DNA of 64,000 bases from Mycteria americana. Taxonomy: Eukaryota; Chordata; Aves; Ciconiiformes; Ciconiidae. A program made the translations under genes and the position numbers. Under the pieces are notes generated by a model, which was not told the DNA's origin, ran no database searches, and was given only the letters and a program-made list of their open reading frames with translations. Position 1 is the stretch's first letter; the number at the start of each line of letters is the position of its first letter. Below, in pieces: positions 13,209 through 25,500 of the stretch. The stretch lies in NCBI RefSeq assembly GCF_035582795.1, contig NC_134366.1:33961661-34025660 (forward strand), given 5' to 3'.

Positions 13209-16200
13209 AAAATATCCCACAGACTATATATTAATCATGTTTACTGATCTCTGGAGAGTATTAGTACACTTTGAAGTTAGCCTACTGTGCCAAGCCTCTG
13301 TCACTTGAAGGCATAAATTTTCTTCTTTGCTCCTTGTGTAACTTTTTCTTTCTCTCCCCACCCCCCAATGAAGCAAGGTTGAATTGGAACTAGATGCATT
13401 TTTATATTAGCCTGCAAGAGCTTACTGGATGTGTGAATGAGTGAATTCACTTTCAAGGTACATGTTCTAGTACCCAAGCCATCTTTTCCACCCAGTAAAA
13501 TTCTCAAACAGGCACCTTTTTTGAATCCTTCTGCAACAGAATGAAAACTTTTCAAAGGTACGACCCTACCCATTAGCACATCATTAGATAGCCAAGCGTC
13601 AAACCTAAGGCTGCAAGTTACCTTTAGAAAGCAGTGATTATAAATAAAGCATCTGAGATATGGTTTCCCCCACGTTGTGAGGCATAGCAATAACACACCT
13701 CCTTTAACTGAATAGGTATTTTCAATCAGAATACAAAAAATGTAAGTTCCAGTTGTAAAAAACCCAGCTGCTAGAACATAATGAAAAGCCGTGCTGATAA
13801 AACTGAGCACAAAGAGTCATACAGCATTTCCTTCCTTAAGACACAATGCCATCTAGCAGTGGAAAAGGAGTTATCTTTCAGCCATCAGCTGGGGTAGGCA
13901 TGCATGGACATGGCATCAGCATGGACGTGGGCATCAGCCAGCCAGCTAATGGTCGATGTTCCCGGCATCTTTTTGCAAATCCTACGACAGTGGGAATATC
14001 TCTTGAGTCTCTCAGCAAGAGTCACTGAGAATTATTATGAATGCCATGTATGAAAGCACTTACTGCACGCCAAAGCATAAGCACTGCTTGATAAGAGCGG
14101 CTGAGGAAAGTCAGTCTAAACTATACATGCTTCCACCGTTAACACCATCTTCAGCACAGCAAACAAGTAAATGCAATACTACAAAAACATAATCCTGTTC
14201 CTTCACTCAAAAAGAAACATGGACTGCGTATAAAAAAGAAAGGCACACAGAAATCTCAGCTGTAGCTAGCATACAAGTCAAAGTTAAGGACTCAAGACAA
14301 ATTTTCCTTGCAGTTGCATCAGCATAAGTGATTATTTGTGGCTATGCATAGTCGATATCTATATCCATCTGCATTGCTTTTGAAAATAGGCTTCTGATTT
14401 TGACCCTCTAAACTGTACTGAAGCAAGCTGCCTACAGTAGCCTGAAATCAGTGATGAACATACATGACCCTCAGTATATTTTTCATAGCAAATAATTACT
14501 TCAGTCACTAGTTGCCATCTGACTACAGTTGTTTAAGATCAAAGATAGTCCTCAACTGGAAAGGACAACAATCAAATGGCCTTGAGAAAGCATACTGAGA
14601 GGTTTTTTCCTCTGCCTTCCAAAAAGACAGCCTGCCTGCAGCTAAGCAAACAAAAATTGAAAGACAGAATGCACAGAGAGCAAAAGTGCCTCTGAATCTA
14701 CCGATATCACCAAAACTAGCAAAACTGGCAAAACACACTAGAGCATTTCAAACATATTAACAGTCTATGTGTTTATTTTGGTGTGAGGTGTTTTTTTGCA
14801 GAGCCAGTGTTAAAAGCCAGCCTGCAAGAAGTCCTGGTGAGTGAACTTTCTCCTTAAGGGTGGGCCCAGACCACAAAGCAGGGGAAGAAAGAAGAGCCGC
14901 CCCTCTGGATGGGGGAATCATGAAGGGGCTTGTCCTTGCCAAACGAGGTCTTCTCTACACAGCTATGGTGGGAAGCTGCTCAAATACTACTTTTCTCAAC
15001 TGCTGGTAGATTGGGAATGTATAACAGACAAGAATGGAGCACAGGAGGGGCATTTAGGACAGGGATGTGACACGAAAGATGGCCTCCTCAGCCCCAGGAA
15101 ACTATCATTAACAACACCTGGAAAGTCATTGGTTTGACTCACCAATGGGCAAGTATATGTCTTTTCTCTGACCGTGCAGCCAAACAAATATGGCCTTTCT
15201 GAGCATCTGACTTGTGTGATACCATGCCAAGGCCTGTGCTGGCTCTCAGAAAGAACAGATTTGAAAGGTGTCTATCTCCATTGCCTTGGAGCTGCCTGTT
15301 CTGTGCTGTGCCTGTAAACAGTGGGTGCCAAAACCTTACCCCAGCCTAGGATCATCAGCAGTTTCTACTTTGCTTTTTACCACCATTTTATGGGGACAAG
15401 AACCTGAGATTTTTAGTAAATAATTGTTAAAATATTAAAGAAAAATTCTACATTCATTTTGAAACTCTGAATAAATCTTAAGGCTTTCTAGCCCACTGTC
15501 TTCCCATTACATCCTAAACACACAAACATTGAAAGGAAAAAGTTATATGAGGAGCACACCCATAAAGTATGTTAGTAGGTCAGACTAGTCAGTGTTACAC
15601 GGTTGTGTCGTGAAAGATCCTGCTACCAAAACAAATGCATGTTATTCACAGGAGAGTATTATTAAGATAACAACAAGCCACCTGAACTCCAAATTCCCGC
15701 TTTTTTATTTACATCTGAAATTTAAGCTAGTAGGAGTATGATTTAGTGCATTAAACAGAATAGCCTCTTGGAAAAAAATACCCGCCAGCACGCTTATTGC
15801 TGCACCGACACAAGATCTCTCTCCCTATTCTTAGCACGCCCAGAGTGCACATGCTCTTTCACCCACAACTCAGTATGGATAAAGATAAAGGATCAGAGAC
15901 CCTTTTGAAGGCTTTAGAATTTGTTTCTACTCTGAACAGGTTAGTTATCAGGGCTGTGATACAATTCAGAGGCAGTTTTCTGATGAAGCTGAAATGGCCA
16001 CTCTCCTGGGCTGGGAAAGGATGTTACTTAAAGGGCTCCATTAGTCACCAAAGCGTTTTTCTCTTAAATGTGCAAGTTTTTGACCTTGGAGGTCAGCAAT
16101 AGACTGTGCATCTGTTGTTGGTTGATTTTCCTGAAGACTCGCATCTAAGCGCTCAGGCTGATGTTTCCCTAATTGCATTTCCTTTCTACAACGCTTTGCC

Positions 16201-17707
16201 ATGGCCCCATTCAAGAAGGGGTTCATCCAGCCTGGAAGTGCTTTTTGAGGCACTCGGGACAGAGTCTGCTCCATTATTTCTGGCTGAGAAAGACCTGCCA
16301 AGCAGAGCAATCACAGATCTTCACATCCCAGTAAAACTAACCAAAGGGATCCACTCAGAGCAGGGGAGGGGGAAAAAAAGAACAATAATAATATACAACT
16401 AAATTGGAGCCATCCCACACCAGGGTCCAGTCAGCATGTGCCAGGCTACAAGGGAGCTTTTATTTGCACCCAACTACAGGCAGGGAGCTCCTAGCATACG
16501 AACAATGGTATAAGAAGGGGAAAGACAGCAATTACTACCAAAATAAACAAAAACTGCAAGAAAGAAATAGAGAAATTTTTTTCCTAAATAATTCAAACAA
16601 ATGGAGTAAAACTACAAAGAAAAATTTCTTCTTTAAGAATCTCTCTCCTTGCAAAAGATTAATACATCAAAGCAGGAAGCAAGCAGTGTGATGCATCAAG
16701 GTTATTGATGGTAAGTGTTCTTGTTTCCAGTGCCTATTTTGATCTCAAATGTGTGTTTCAGATGGCTTAAATAGAAGAAAAAAACAAAAATACAAAAAAA
16801 CACTTCAGGCAAATACAGAGAAGCAATCTTTTTTTTTTTCTTGCTTTCCCTTCCATGTTACTTGAATCGCTCCTTTTTTTGTGTGCATATTTTAAAGCAA
16901 ATATCTTCAAAAACCTGTTTGCATTCACCCAAGTTGTGATATACAAGAAAGGCAAAACACTGAGTAGCCTGTATATATCTTCTGCATGTGTGTAAGCCCT
17001 AACGCTTTACAGTGCACATCTCTGTGCAAAGTTATACTATCAGGCTGTGATGGAGAAACTCAGTTTCTGTTTACCCTACCTGCCGAGCATGTCATCAGCA
17101 GTCAAGACAGTGCCTGAAATCACTCAGGATTTCATCATCTGTCCCTCAAGGAACAGAAAGGAGTCCCCCAGGTCACCTTGGAGATGATGGATACAACATA
17201 TGGATTAGTATTTTGAATCAAAACCTGAGATTTCAAAGTTCCTTTTTCTTAAAAAAAAAAACAGAAAAAAAAGTCCAGCTGCACTTGATTTCCTGTTGTC
17301 ATATCCTTAAACACTGCCAGTGAAAATGTCACTCAGGAAGAGCATTAAACGCACGTGCTGCCCCTGTGTGCATGCTTTAGCATAAAAGAAGTTTATACAA
17401 CTACAGAAAGGGAAACTTTTCAAAGATGTCACGAAAAATAACTCGCACTGGCTTTACGAGAAATTACATATCTGAAAAAAACCAGTCCGTGGTGTGATGT
17501 ATATTGCCTTGTGGCAATACTTTGCCAAATAGACATGCCTTTTCACAGCAGCATAACTACAGTCTGTTATTTAAAGTCCAAGCATTTCAGGCTTGAAATC
17601 CAAGGAAAATCTATTTACTTCTTAAAGCTACTCTTTCACACTTTACTATATAATTGTAGAAGCTGTAAATAGTAGAGGGTTGTAGAAATTTGCTAATTCT
17701 TTCTTAT

Positions 17708-17721
17708 TCACTAGGTGGCAC
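17708..17721 (+). promoter_or_regulatory. CTCF-like binding site
   Basis: TCACTAGGTGGCAC agrees at 13 of 14 positions with the vertebrate CTCF core CCASYAGRKGGCRS, differing only at the first base. It lies in a moderately CpG-containing stretch in otherwise AT-rich intergenic DNA. Prediction by motif only. Confidence 0.4.
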
Positions 17722-19293
17722 TACGAATCCGTCAGGCCTACGCTCATGCATTTAAAGCTCATCGGCGTTTTCTCCTAGAGTTGTTGCAGATGGCTGTCTG
17801 AAAAGCAATGTTATGTTTTTACGCCTTCTTTAAGAGCTCTTCTGGGTTTTAACTTGGCGTGTTTTGTCATCTTGAGCAGGAGAGCAATTTTTCAAAAAGG
17901 CTGTAGAAATTAAAGCCACAAAATGCACCGCATACATACATCACTTCATATTTATAATGCTCTGAATGGTGATATAACCACATAAAACAAAAGATCCAGC
18001 ATGGTGGGGGGAGGAACAACTAACGTGTGTCTGAAGCTTCACTTACAGTGTTTATACTTTGCACAAGTTTCCTGTGAAGAAAATATTGAAGGAGAAAAAA
18101 AAAAAATTCTGAGGCCGCAGAAAATTTTATCCACTTCTAAATGTTCAGTTGTGGAGCCTGAGCTGTACTAATAATACATGATACTGAGTCTGTTTGTTGC
18201 CAGTTGGTTATTGATTGCTAAAACGTAAAGCAATAACCCATGTAGTAGAAGTTTGCTGATCTTTATTGAGAAAACAATGTGAAAATGAGGGGAACTGAAG
18301 TTAGAGCCTGACTTTCCTTAATCTGAAGAGCTAATAACATGGGACACAACACCCAGAGCTTTCCATCGAGGACCATACACCTACAGGGAGGGCAGATGTG
18401 CCAGCCCAAGGGTTTCTCACTAAAGTGTGCAGCAAGACTGAGTATGCAGTAAAATGCCCTGAGAGCCGGCCTGAGCTCTAACGTTGGTTTGAGCAGTAAG
18501 TCAACGATTTGCAAGGCTGATTAGAAAGAGAAAGGCGGAAGGAAAAAACTGATTTCACTTTGATGGCAAAGGAAAGCGGCAGCTCCTGCTGTATGCCTCT
18601 GCTGTTTCTCAAGCATGCTTGGTGGATTACTTTTCCTGGAGACCCCTGCAGCTCGTCTACGGGTCGTGGAGACAGTAAGCACCAGCCCACGGAGAAGGAA
18701 AAGACAGAGGAAAACCAAAATAAGAAATAGCTATGGCACTGCTCAGTCCAAGTGAAGACTCGATGATTGCCCATGAAGGGCCAGTGCTCGCTCCTCGTGG
18801 GAGTCTTCTCCTTGATGTAAAAGTCACAGACAAGTTCTGCTATAAAGCTCCTTTCCACTTGCATAGCAGAAAAGGCCTGTATGCACAAGGATCAGTTTTT
18901 AAGAAGTGGTCTAGCCACAAAATAGAGCTAATACCAGAGGCTGCTGTATGTGAGACCTGAAGAGGAGAGGCCAGACTGCCAGGGCAGGTCTGACAGGTAC
19001 CCAGTACCTAGGGAGGAGATGCATGAGCTCTTGCAAGTGCTTATGAAGGCCACGATTCATGTCTAACTGGTGCGTCACAGAAAAGAAAGGTCCATTCAGA
19101 CGTGTGTCCCAGAGTTCGCAGAGGACAAACGCCAGCCTTGCTCAGAGAGTAAATCATGCACCAGGTTTCCAAATGACCAAGAGGCCTTTAGGATTATGTT
19201 TTCAAAGCCACTTACCGGTTTGGTTACTCCTGAAAATCTGGATCTCAGGTGATGAAATAGGAGATGGGATAAATCTGACTCTAAGTAGGTGTC

Positions 19294-19345
19294 AGAATCA
19301 TAAATATTAGAGATGAAAATCTCTGTTAAATCATCCCTTCTGTAT
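19294..19345 (-). mobile_element. Possible ancient CR1 3' tail
   Basis: AGAATCATAAATATTAGAGA followed by TGAAAATCTCTGTTAAATCA resembles the reversed 3' end of old CR1 elements (pattern agaatcat-a-atattagagatggaaagg...atcat). It is short and diverged, so a chance match cannot be excluded. Confidence 0.35.
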
Positions 19346-22221
19346 TAAACATATTTCCAGGATTTCCATGCAGAGTATGCATTTTTTTTAAATTAATATT
19401 CATAGGAACGGGTGCTTCTAAGTAATTCCTGAGGTCCTTTAAAAGTATTTATTTGAATGTTTTTCTTCTTCCAGTTTGTCACTTGCTCACATATCAGAAG
19501 TTTAGGAAAAGGCACAGAGCACCACTGTGCTCACAACCAGCTCCCTGAATAGTCCCTCTGCAGCTGTAACGCAGCGGGAAAGCAAAGCTGCTTGGATGTG
19601 TTAATTAGTTGGCAGCTCTCCTCAAATTTTCAGCAGTAACGCTTAGTGCTACAGGTCTGTCTCCAGGCATAAACTTTTATTTTGCTGTTTCACCAAGCAA
19701 ATCCCGTAAAAGGAAGAACAAGCACTGAGTTTAATAGGAGTTAATGCATTACTTTACAAGCTCTTCATGGTTGAGAGTCTAAAGTCTTCCTTTTGGTGAT
19801 GTAACTGAGACAGCTGCAAACCGCCAGTAATGACCTCCGTTAAATGAGTCGGTCGGTTCAGTCCAACTCCCAGCAGATAAATAACGGCAGATATATCTAC
19901 CCTTCAGCTATTTGACTCAGCTTTGGGAAGGAAATGTGACCCTCGTCCTGATGTGGCTCCACACAACCAGCTGTACCTGAGGGAGCAAGCGTGAGGTTAA
20001 CCCCGCAACTGCGACCTTGCAGCCACAGTGTGACTGGATGTCCCTGTCGCACAAGCCACCGGAGAGCCTTAGCAGCCTCCAACGTGGCATCAGTTCATTA
20101 AACATGGAACCTGGGCAACTTTTTGTTCTGTTTCAGGCTGTGTCAGTGGCTCGTTGCATCGCCTCAGCCAAATGCATGATCACCCAAAACTGTAAGATGG
20201 GATTTTTTTTTTTTTTTTTAATTCAAAGTAGTATCTGCAATGAACAGTTAGCTCAACTGGTTCTTTTTTAAAGCAAGATTTTAAAAGTGCTTATTTTACA
20301 CATTTACTGAGTTAGTTTAAACACATTTTAGAGTAACATGCTCGATCTCCTCAATACTGAGAGCACTTTCAGACAGTGCATTACTCGGCACCTTCCACAT
20401 GTTATGTGCACTGCAGGAGGCTATCTCAGTTTTCAAAAACAACGTTAGGCAAAACCAGAGTCAGCTCTGAGCACTGTAAGGGTCCAGTTTCCAAAAGCTT
20501 GGGAATTTTCTTTTTCTCTGTTTCGTCAATAAGCAGCAAGTAATTAGCACTCTCAGGATTATTTTTCCCTCTGTTTTCTGGACATCCTTAACAAAGTACA
20601 CACTGAAAACGTTTCTTTCATGAGTAGGTTTTCTTCTGCAGCTTTTCCTTATTGCAGGGTAACATCATAAGAGGACTTCAGTCAGCTGTATGTAGTAGAT
20701 ATGAGTTCAGTTCACTTGAAGTGACATATTGTAACCAACAATCACATATAATTATTTGTACTGGTGCAAAATAAATGCATGAAATAAAAATAAAATACAA
20801 TGCACTAACATATTCAGAGGTCAGTTAAGGTAAAAGGAGTTTACCTAGTTTTGTTTGGATGATACAGCATTTAGCCACTTCTCACATACATTGGATAAGT
20901 GGGTTTAGCCTTAGTTTGGATGTGTGGCCGTACAACTGCCATACAGTCTGTCCGCTCTTCCCTAACAGTTGAAAAAAGATCAGTGAAGAAACTTCAGTCT
21001 CCACAAATAATTCTGCATTACGATGGTATAGCAAAAGTGCCATTTCAAGTGGCGTTTCAACGGTAGAAAACAGCTGACAGTAAGTGTGGCACTTCAAGAC
21101 AACAGGTCAGGAAGATTAATTTATGTTTTTATGCAAACTATGCAAAAAGTGCAAAGAGCCAAACGTTGCTACTCTCTGTTATTAGCATCCCAGGGGAGAG
21201 ATCAGTCACAGCGAGAACCAGTAATGAAGGAACAGCACAAACGTAATTCGGCAAGTGGGGAGAGACCGGCCACTGTCACCTGTGCACGTGGCCAAGGCAA
21301 AGGCACCCACCAAGGCAGAGGACCCGCAGCGGGGCTCTCCACCCACCGTGGTCCCAGCCAGGCAGCTTTGAAAAATACTCCCTTTAAAATTATTAGGGAT
21401 ATAGTTTGTTTATAAAATACTGTGTCATAAGGTTTGCAGCCTCACTTTCTTCAAACTGACTTATGCCAACTGTTAAATACATGTCTTGAAAAAGAGTATC
21501 TGCAGTAAGAGAGTAAATGTAGCGTTGTTTGCTCCACTGGAAAAATACTAGACTACCTGATCAGTGAAGTGATTCAGTTCTGATATTGCAGTTTCTGCCT
21601 TTTAAGGAAGTCACCTTTGATTTGGAGCTGAATAGGACTGCGAGTGTTTACCCATACAGCCATACGCTGAATATTGAGATATTATCACAGCGCTTAAAAC
21701 AATATTTGCTAGATTCTTTTTCAGGCATTAAACCGGGGAATTAAAAAGAAATTCTGAAAACAAAGTTTTACTGGTAAACAGCCACATTGCTCACCATTGG
21801 ACTTTTCCAAGAGATAGTTTAAAGAGATCAGCTATGAATTAATTGTCCTTTCTTATCCCCACAGGAATACTTGAGGCACTAGAATTCTTTTTCCGTTTTT
21901 AAAGCAGCAAAGACAGCTCTAACTGGTTGCACTTCCCACACCTATAATTACTTAATATCTTTAAATAGTTTCTTATTGTCCTGGTTTCAGCTGAGATAGA
22001 GTTAATTTTCTTTATAGTGGCTGGTATGGGGCTATGTTTTGGATTTGTGCTGAAGACAGTGTTGATAATACAGAGATGTTTTAGTTGTTGCTGCACTGGT
22101 CAAGGACTTTTCAGCTTCCCATGCTCTGCCAGGTGCAGAAGAAGCTGGGAGGGGGCACAGCCAGGATAGTTGATCCAAACTGACCAAAGGGCTATTCCAT
22201 ACCATATGGCGTCATGCTCAG

Positions 22222-22229
22222 TATATAAA
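22222..22229 (+). promoter_or_regulatory. LTR TATA box (copy 2)
   Basis: TATATAAA in the U3 part of the LTR, followed about 180 bp later by the ATTAAA signal. It is intact here, whereas copy 1 has the shorter CGTATAAG. It could start plus-strand transcription into 22.5 kb and beyond; no downstream exon is recognisable. Confidence 0.6.
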
Positions 22230-22409
22230 GCTGGGGAAAGAAGAAGGAAGGGGGGACATTTGGAGCGATGGCGTTTGTCTTCCCAAGTAACCATTACACG
22301 TGATGGAGCCCTGCTTTCCTGGAGATGGCTGAACACCTGCCTGCCCATGGGAAGGAGTGAATGAATTCCTTGCTTTGCTTCGCTTGCGTGCGCGGCTTTT
22401 GCTTTACCT

Positions 22410-22415
22410 ATTAAA
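22410..22415 (+). terminator. LTR polyadenylation signal (copy 2)
   Basis: ATTAAA followed by CTGTCTTTATCTC, in the same relative position as ATTAAA at 11736-11741 in copy 1. This marks the end of the R region. Confidence 0.6.
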
Positions 22416-22540
22416 CTGTCTTTATCTCAACCCTCGAGTTTTCTTACTTTTGCTCTTCTGATTCTCTCCCCCATCCCACCGGGGGGGAGTGAGCGAGCGG
22501 CTGCGTGGGGCTTAGCTGCTGGCTGGGTTAAACCACGACA

Positions 22541-25500
22541 CTTTTGTATGCCCCCTGTATTCTAGAGCTTAAAAGGGGGCACAGAGCTGGCTGAAGGTGA
22601 TGAGCATCCTCGCTGTGATTGCAGGGGCTTCCCTGCGTGATACCCCCTCTCCCCAGGGTATCACAGACTCATCACGATGGGGGAACTCAGTCTTTGACCA
22701 GCCACACGGTTAGCTAGCACGTAGCCAGAAAAGCAGACATTAATACTTACTGTCATCTTAAATCTGTTTAAAATAAATATTCCAAACGGCAACGCATCCC
22801 ATTCCGCTCCGTTTCCAAGGGCTTTCCAGAAGGTGGCAATCTTGTTTCATATTTGTGCCATTTCCAGCCAGGCTCCTGCAGCAGGACTGCGACCTGTGCG
22901 CCTGCAGAATAAATGAAGAAAAAACAACTCGATTTTAAACTGGCAGCTACAGGCTTATTGTAGGCACAAAATCAAAGGAAAAGGAAAAAACCCTTCATCT
23001 CTAGAGATGAAGATATTATAAGGTTGAGCATTTTGACTGAAAACAATACCATTTTAAAAAGTTGTTCTTGGTAGGTGGAATTATTTTGCAACTGTCCTTT
23101 TATTTATAATTACTTTTTAGGCCTGAGAAACTGACCATAGGCCTATTTTTATAGGCAGAACTTTTTAAATGGCAGCGCGTGCAATGGAAAGCTTTTGTTT
23201 CTTTACTGGAGGCGCGGTTTGCCCACCTCACAAAGGAGCACAGAGGAGCTCGGTACGGGAAAGACGCCGTAAATTTTACTTCCTGGAAGAACCTGGAGTA
23301 ATACAAAAGTAACAGGTGTCTGAACACACAAAAAAGTTATTCACATAGGTATTGGAAAAAAATGGACACACTACAAAGCAATTCAGCCCTGGTTTGCAGA
23401 GAAAATGAGAACAACTTCCCACAAATAAAGGGGAAGGAGTTACTTCTTGCACAGGGCCTAATCCCGCCTGCAACACCTTGCTCAGTGAAAGAAATGGGAG
23501 CTTTACCCCAGCAAAGTCTGTGATCCCTGTTGAACTGGAGGAAACACGAGTCTGGGATGATTTTTCACTCCTCAGGTCTACTCTTCTCCCACGGCTTTTC
23601 TGTGTGTTTCGGGATAGTTTGTCCATTCTGCCCTTCCAAGGTCCTGGATGCCGACAGAGACACACAGAGACACAAAAGTGTGTCACAGAAAAGAGTTTTA
23701 CTGGGAACTTTTACAGGTGTCACAGCCACAGGCCTGGTTATAATTTTTGCCGGTGTGTGTGCTCTCTGGAGGGGTTACTGTAACACATGCAATACTTCAC
23801 ATAACTTGGTATTTTGCACCCCAGAAATGTTCTCCAGACTGAGAACCTCTTGAAAAAGAACTCCCTCTTGCAAGCTGTGTGTAAAACCCAGAGATCAGTC
23901 TCTCCAGAGGTCTAATCAGGTAGTAATAAACCATTTCCGATGTTAAAGATTTCAAAACGGTTAACATTAAAGGAAGAGCTTGTCCACAAGCAGCACCAGA
24001 AGCTGAGGTTTCTCAGGAGCGTCCCATAAGGCGCCCGGTGTCAGGATTTCCCGTCCCTGTACCTCGGACACGTGCCCAGTCAGGCTTTTGGTGCACCAAT
24101 GTACTTCTGCACCCACAAAGGTGGCAGCTGAAAAGGGTTGTTTTCTCCGAGACTCAGCTGTGTCTTGCGGCAGATGCTTTTTCATCATCGTGTATATTTT
24201 TTCAAAGTTCCTCCCTGATACTTTGAGCAGTCATATTTTAAAGGGCATAAGAGCACACAGAAGTAAAATAAAAGTATTTCTGGTTCTTTGAGGCTTCAGT
24301 CATTCAAGCCATGCTGTGGCTGCTGAACCACAGAGGTCCGCATCCCCTGGCTCTGAAAATACTGCATTACTTGTTGACACGCAGGGGACGTGTTTGTGCT
24401 AGTGTCTGTAAAAGCATCAATATCTCCATCCTCTGTGAGTGGCTGTTGCTCTGGGCATCAGCACAGCACAGTAACTGTAAAGGACAGAAAGCAAGAATCA
24501 GGTCAATAAATTACATATTCCAAAGCACAACAATCATTACGTTGTGCAGAGACATTTGCAGTTAGCTTAATGAAGTGAGAGTGAAGGCCCCAAGACCAAA
24601 GGGTGTGGAAACCTTCAATCTCCTGCAGACATGCAATAGCAGCAACCACCCATCTCAACATAGGGCCAAAATAAATCACTAAGATAAGAGAAGATTTCTC
24701 CAGGAGACTGAAAAACACTGGAACATCTGGAAAGGAAAAAAAAAGTTGAGTTGAATGTGTGTTTTGGATGCTTTGTAGGAAAAATATCTGCAAGAGACTG
24801 TCTTGTCTTCAAATGCTGAACATTGAGACCCAGGACGTTTCCTGGGGATTAATAACTACCAAGGAGAGTTAATGACCCAGAGAAAAGCCGAGGGTCATTA
24901 AAACCAGTCAGTCATCAGCTCATCAGGCAATGCCCTCTGCTGAAGTTTGTTAGGGTGGCTGCTAGCACCCCTCCTTCTTGGTAAATACAAGAAAAGAAAA
25001 AAGTAGCAGCATACTTTTTTCTGCATAGCCAGAAAGCCCTGCAGCCATGCCTCTGTGAGGGGAAATGTTGGGGGGCACCACCATCGTGCTAAGCTTTCCA
25101 AAAAAAGGTGATAAAAATTCTCCCCTTGAATTCAGATTACATCACATAGACACTTAAATAAAATAGCACTATTTAAAAGCATTCAGCTCACAAGGTACCT
25201 GATGAGCTATCAAGAGGAGAATGTCACTAGCAGTGCGGCACGTTAACGCGTGACACAAGCTGTCTCTCTCCTCCCTGTTGGAAGAGCATCACGGGCTACA
25301 GGGAAGGGATGGAGAACAATTTCTGCCAGTTTTCTATGTGTCCCCAAAAGTGAAAACAGCACAACTCGAATTATAGAGGAGTGGGAAATGGACCACAGAA
25401 ACATTTCTAGACCTGAGAACAGTTTCTCCCTCCCTTACTGTTGCTCAGCGAGCCGCTGCCCCGCTCCCGCTTCAAAGCGCTCCCTGCGCCGAGCTGTGCT

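Larger units (their letters stand above)
11870..21976. other. Intergenic, no gene recognised
   Basis: Contains a GC-richer patch at about 12020-12310, the longest intergenic open frame (169 codons, minus, 13301-13810), the CTCF-like site at 17708 and a possible old CR1 tail at 19294. No retroviral coding sequence lies between the two LTRs, apart from which the stretch looks unique. Confidence 0.6.
21977..22540 (+). mobile_element. Solo LTR of an avian endogenous retrovirus (copy 2)
   Basis: 564 bp, beginning TGTCCTGGTTTCAGCTGAGA and ending TTAAACCACGACA. It is flanked by an imperfect 5-bp duplication (CTTAT at 21972-21976, CTTTT at 22541-22545). The promoter is better preserved than in copy 1: TATATAAA at 22222-22229, then ATTAAA at 22410-22415. 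The 5' part and the segment after ATTAAA match copy 1, but the region between (about 22237-22400) is an unrelated module. No internal viral genes are present. Orientation is the same as copy 1, 10.1 kb away. Confidence 0.9.

Noticed and set aside
14795..14842. Possible small exon (TTTTTTTGCAG acceptor and GTCCTG/GTGAGT donor).
   Set aside because: Acceptor and donor look good by eye, but the 35-nt segment has no coding match and no partner exons. Chance sites are common.
11249..22540. The two same-orientation LTRs could be the ends of one provirus of about 11 kb.
   Set aside because: Each LTR has its own, different 5-bp flanking duplication, their central modules differ, and the 10.1 kb between them contains no gag, pol or env-like frames, no primer-binding site and no polypurine tract that I can see.
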